From: an uncultured Ruminococcus sp. | GTDB taxonomy: Bacteria > Bacillota > Clostridia > Oscillospirales > Ruminococcaceae | Assembly (NCBI GenBank): GCA_900553675.1 | Contig: USEH01000106.1 | Location: forward strand, 1 to 7,535 | Length of the DNA stretch: 7,535 nucleotides | Direction of reading: 5' to 3' | Part shown: in pieces, positions 5,212-7,535 of the stretch | How positions within the stretch are numbered: position 1 is the stretch's first letter | Layout of the letters: every line of letters begins with the position of its first letter | Made by a program: the position numbers and the translations under genes | The notes under the pieces: model-generated | Database searches by the model: none | Told to the model about the DNA's origin: nothing | What the model saw: only the letters and a program-made list of their open reading frames with translations

Positions 5212-5387
5212 TTAAGTGAAAAGAGAAGAGAGAAGAGAGAAAAGAGAAGAGATTCGGAGTCACCTTGCGGTGACGGATCTTGATATGCGGTAAAGCCGCA
5301 GGACAAGCCGCTTTAGCGGCTATCAAGATTCGTCGGCAAAGCCGACACCTCATCTCTTCTCTCTTCTCTTTTAACTTTTATCTCGCG
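5212..5387 (+). repeat. Hairpin-mosaic repeat, copy 4 (most complete, with terminal inverted repeats)
   Basis: The left arm 5214-5238 (AAGTGAAAAGAGAAGAG...) is complementary to the right arm 5353-5377 over 25 bases with one mismatch. Between them lie GTCACC-TTGC-GGTGAC (5259-5274), the core shared with copy 3 (5276-5337), and GTCGGC-AAA-GCCGAC (5332-5346). Within the core, ATCTTGATA/TATCAAGAT (5277-5285/5321-5329) encloses the hairpins TGCGG...CCGCA (5286-5300) and GCCGCT-TT-AGCGGC (5307-5320), giving a three-way junction. The right end ACCTCAT to CTTTTATCT (5347-5383) matches copy 2. It fills most of the gap between the convergent acetyltransferase and GH3 genes. No transposase and no clear target-site duplication are seen. 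Confidence 0.85.
5214..5377. terminator. Possible bidirectional transcription terminator between convergent genes
   Basis: The 25-bp inverted repeat would fold in transcripts from either side. Plus-strand RNA would leave through a U-rich arm ending CUUUUAACUUUU, and minus-strand RNA through UUCUCUUUUCACUU. Both flanking genes end here and no other terminator is visible for either. The arms are mixed C/U rather than a U-run, so this is a positional inference. Confidence 0.35.
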
Positions 5388-5410
5388 CAGGATATTCAGC
5401 GCAGGATATT
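5385..5410. repeat. 14-bp tandem repeat, nearly two copies
   Basis: GCGCAGGATATT occurs at 5385-5396 and again at 5399-5410, with a period of 14 bases (spacer CA). It lies between the right end of repeat copy 4 and the stop codon of the GH3 gene. It may be a slippage product at the edge of the element. Confidence 0.75.
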
Positions 5411-5415
5411 AAAAA

Positions 5416-7535
5416 TTAATTTGCGTTAAGTTTAGCGATTAACTCTTTCAATTCTTCGCGCGCCTCCTCCGGTATAAACGCAGCCATCATTGAAACCGGC
5501 TGGCAGAACAGTCCTGCCAAGCCGTCGCCGCCGGCGACATCTGCGCCCATCTCCTTTGAGATTTTCTCAATTGCCGAGATATCAAGCTTTTCGGGGTCGA
5601 GTGATGTCAAGAATCCTGCCGCCTCGCCGGGGATGAATCCGACCTTAAGCATACCCTTTATCATATGCCCGATGTTTCTGTCGATAAACGCTCTGCCCTC
5701 GGGGTTCATGGCGAACTCGTTCATTGTCGAGCCAAGAGTGAAGCTGTTGGGGCGCAGGGGCTTTTCGGAATGGACGTTGACTCCGGCTTCGATTATAACC
5801 TCGTCGGCGTTTTCGCATATCTGGATTTTGTACTCGCCGGACTCTATTCGCCAGTCGTGCAGAAGGTTTGCCCAGTGAGAGAATGCGCGCGGGTCAAGCG
5901 TGAATTCGACCGTTTTTTCCTCGTTCGGTGCAAGCTCGACCTTTTCAAAGCCCTTAAGCTCGCGGACGGGGCGGATGACCTCTTTTCTCGGCGGGCAGAC
6001 GTAAAGCTGAACTGCGGTTTTTCCCGCAATCGAGCCAACATTCTTGACCTTGACGCTTGCCTTAAGAGATTCGCTGTCGCCGATTTCGGATTTATCTAAG
6101 GTAAGGTCGCTGTATTCAAATTTGGTGTAGCTAAGACCATAGCCGAACGGGAATAGCGGCTTAAGCTCCTTGGCGGTGTAGTAGCGATATCCCACAAAAA
6201 CGCCCTCGCGGTATTCAACCCTGTCGCCCTCGCCGAAGTAGTAGAGGTAGGAGGGATTGTCCGAAAGCTTTTTGGGGAAGGTCTCGGCAAGCCGTCCCGA
6301 GGGATTTACCTCGCCGTAAAGAATCGTGGCTTCCGCTTCTCCGATGGCTTCGCCGCCCAGATACGCTTCCAAAATTGCGGCGGGCTTATCCACCCACGGC
6401 ATTTCAACCGGCGAGCCGTTGTGAAGCACTACCACGGTGTTGAGGTTGGCTGCGCAGACGTCCTCAATCAGCCTGTTGTGAGCTTCGGGCATACCCATAT
6501 GCCGCCTGTCCGCGCCCTCGGATTCCATTCTGTTGGGAAGTCCCGCGAAGATAACGGCACAGTCGGCGTTTCTGGCAGCTTCTACTGCTGCCGAGTGGAG
6601 AGCTTCGTCCCCCTCGAATCCCTCTTCGGGATATCCTGCCGAGAAGCTGACGTTTGCACCCATTGCCAAAGCAGCGTCAAAGGCGTTGGTGACCTTGACC
6701 GAGTTTACATGGCTTGAGCCGCCGCCCTGATAGCGCGGAGCCTTGGCGAATCCGCCGATAAATGCGACCTTTTGGCTCTTTTTGAGCGGGAGCAGACCGT
6801 TATTTTTGAGCAGCACCATGGAGTTTTCCGCCGCCTTAAGTGCAAGAGCGTGTCCGCGCTCGAAGTTGGTTTCCTCCTTACGTGCGCCCGCTGCCGCCTT
6901 GAAAACAAGCTTTAAGATACGTTCGCAGCACTTGTTAAGAGCATCCTCGCTGAGTTTGCCCTCGCGGACGGCTTCGACGATCTGGCTGTCGGTGTTCTCG
7001 GCAGGCATGGTTATGTCGGTTCCGGCTTCAACAGCTGCTACTCTGTCGTGGGTGGCACCCCAGTCGCTGACTACCACGCCCTTAAAGCCCCACTCGCCGC
7101 GCAGAATCTCATCAATATATCTCTTATTGGCGGTGGAGTAGGTGCCGCCGATTTTGTTATAGGACGCCATTATCGTCCACGGCTGAGCCTTTTTAACGAC
7201 AGTCTCAAACGCGGCAAGATAGATTTCGCGCGCGGTGCGCTCGTCCATCTCCGAAGACGAATCCATCCTTCTGTGCTCCTGCGAGTTGGCGAAGAAGTGC
7301 TTTAAGCTTGTGCCGACTCCCTGCGACTGCACGCCCGAAACAAACTCCGCGCCCAGCTCGCCGGCAAGATAGGGGTCCTCCGAGAAATACTCAAAGTTTC
7401 TGCCGCAAAGCGGGCTGCGCTTCATGTTTATGCCGGGACCTAAAAGTATATTAACCCCTTTTTCCTGAGATTCCCTGCCCAGCTCGCGGCCGATTTCGTG
7501 CATAAGCGAGCGGTCGAAGCTGGCGGCGGTCATGC
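5416..7535 (-). CDS. Glycoside hydrolase family 3 beta-glucosidase (5' end outside window)
   Basis: Hydrolyses terminal beta-linked sugars (probably beta-glucosides) from the non-reducing end, retaining the anomer. The frame stays open to the right edge. The first Met in view (7531-7533) is internal, since TAASFDRSLMHEIGRELGRE corresponds to a point about 80-100 residues into the family. Counting from that Met, the TIM-barrel domain shows GPGINMKRSPLCGRNFEYFS (32-51), KHF (78-80) and the nucleophile in VVVSDWGATHD (D157, codon 7063-7065). The second alpha/beta domain has LLKNNGLLPL (241-250) and the likely acid/base E339 in ESEGADR. FPFGYGLSYTKFEYS (461-475) leads into an Fn3-like domain (about 490-585). 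About 110 further residues (597-705), helix-rich, follow the Fn3-like domain. No signal peptide can be judged. It converges on the acetyltransferase; linkage and exact sugar specificity are not determinable here. Confidence 0.93.
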   Translation of the reverse strand, partial: MTAASFDRSLMHEIGRELGRESQEKGVNILLGPGINMKRSPLCGRNFEYFSEDPYLAGELGAEFVSGVQSQGVGTSLKHFFANSQEHRRMDSSSEMDERTAREIYLAAFETVVKKAQPWTIMASYNKIGGTYSTANKRYIDEILRGEWGFKGVVVSDWGATHDRVAAVEAGTDITMPAENTDSQIVEAVREGKLSEDALNKCCERILKLVFKAAAGARKEETNFERGHALALKAAENSMVLLKNNGLLPLKKSQKVAFIGGFAKAPRYQGGGSSHVNSVKVTNAFDAALAMGANVSFSAGYPEEGFEGDEALHSAAVEAARNADCAVIFAGLPNRMESEGADRRHMGMPEAHNRLIEDVCAANLNTVVVLHNGSPVEMPWVDKPAAILEAYLGGEAIGEAEATILYGEVNPSGRLAETFPKKLSDNPSYLYYFGEGDRVEYREGVFVGYRYYTAKELKPLFPFGYGLSYTKFEYSDLTLDKSEIGDSESLKASVKVKNVGSIAGKTAVQLYVCPPRKEVIRPVRELKGFEKVELAPNEEKTVEFTLDPRAFSHWANLLHDWRIESGEYKIQICENADEVIIEAGVNVHSEKPLRPNSFTLGSTMNEFAMNPEGRAFIDRNIGHMIKGMLKVGFIPGEAAGFLTSLDPEKLDISAIEKISKEMGADVAGGDGLAGLFCQPVSMMAAFIPEEAREELKELIAKLNAN

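Noticed and set aside
5616..7305. Several plus-strand frames opposite the GH3 gene (for example 5665-6099, 6743-7141)
   Set aside because: They are antisense shadows of a strongly conserved GH3 coding region, and none shows a recognisable domain or start context.

Overview
The window looks like chromosomal DNA of a Gram-positive anaerobe of the class Clostridia, possibly Oscillospiraceae or Ruminococcaceae. This is inferred from AAAGGAG-type ribosome binding sites, a Bacillus-type PurF with a propeptide and four iron-sulfur cysteines, a glutamate synthase broken into single-domain proteins, and a clostridial-type GH3 beta-glucosidase. Base composition is moderate. I cannot name a species.

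Layout. Bases 1-2859 (+ strand) hold part of a dispersed, archaeal-type (Glx-like) glutamate synthase cluster: the last 50 codons of the FMN-binding synthase protein, a four-cluster ferredoxin that overlaps it by ATGA, an FAD/NAD(P) oxidoreductase, and a GXGXG beta-helix protein. The oxidoreductase and ferredoxin probably feed electrons to the synthase, replacing the usual GltD small subunit. The glutaminase-domain protein is not in view and may lie upstream. A 320-base gap with candidate terminators and a weak promoter candidate separates the ferredoxin from the oxidoreductase. Bases 3044-4477 (+) encode PurF, the first committed enzyme of purine synthesis and another glutamine user. Bases 4660-5175 (+) encode a GNAT acetyltransferase of the RimJ/RimL type. 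Bases 5416-7535 (- strand) encode a GH3 beta-glucosidase whose N-terminus lies beyond the right edge; it converges on the acetyltransferase gene.

The least ordinary content is between the genes. The four intergenic gaps longer than 100 bases (579-898, 2860-3043, 4478-4659, 5176-5415) all carry related copies of a structured repeat. It is built from short GC-rich hairpins, a three-way-junction-like core that is 54/62 identical between two copies, and long GA-rich (or, on the other side, TC-rich) tracts that form terminal inverted repeats in the most complete copy (about 5212-5387). One copy (577-740) is in the opposite orientation. Stem sequences differ between copies while pairing is kept. 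The family resembles a REP- or MITE-like element; I do not recognise it as a named one. No CRISPR array, tRNA, rRNA, recognisable riboswitch or transposase gene was seen.
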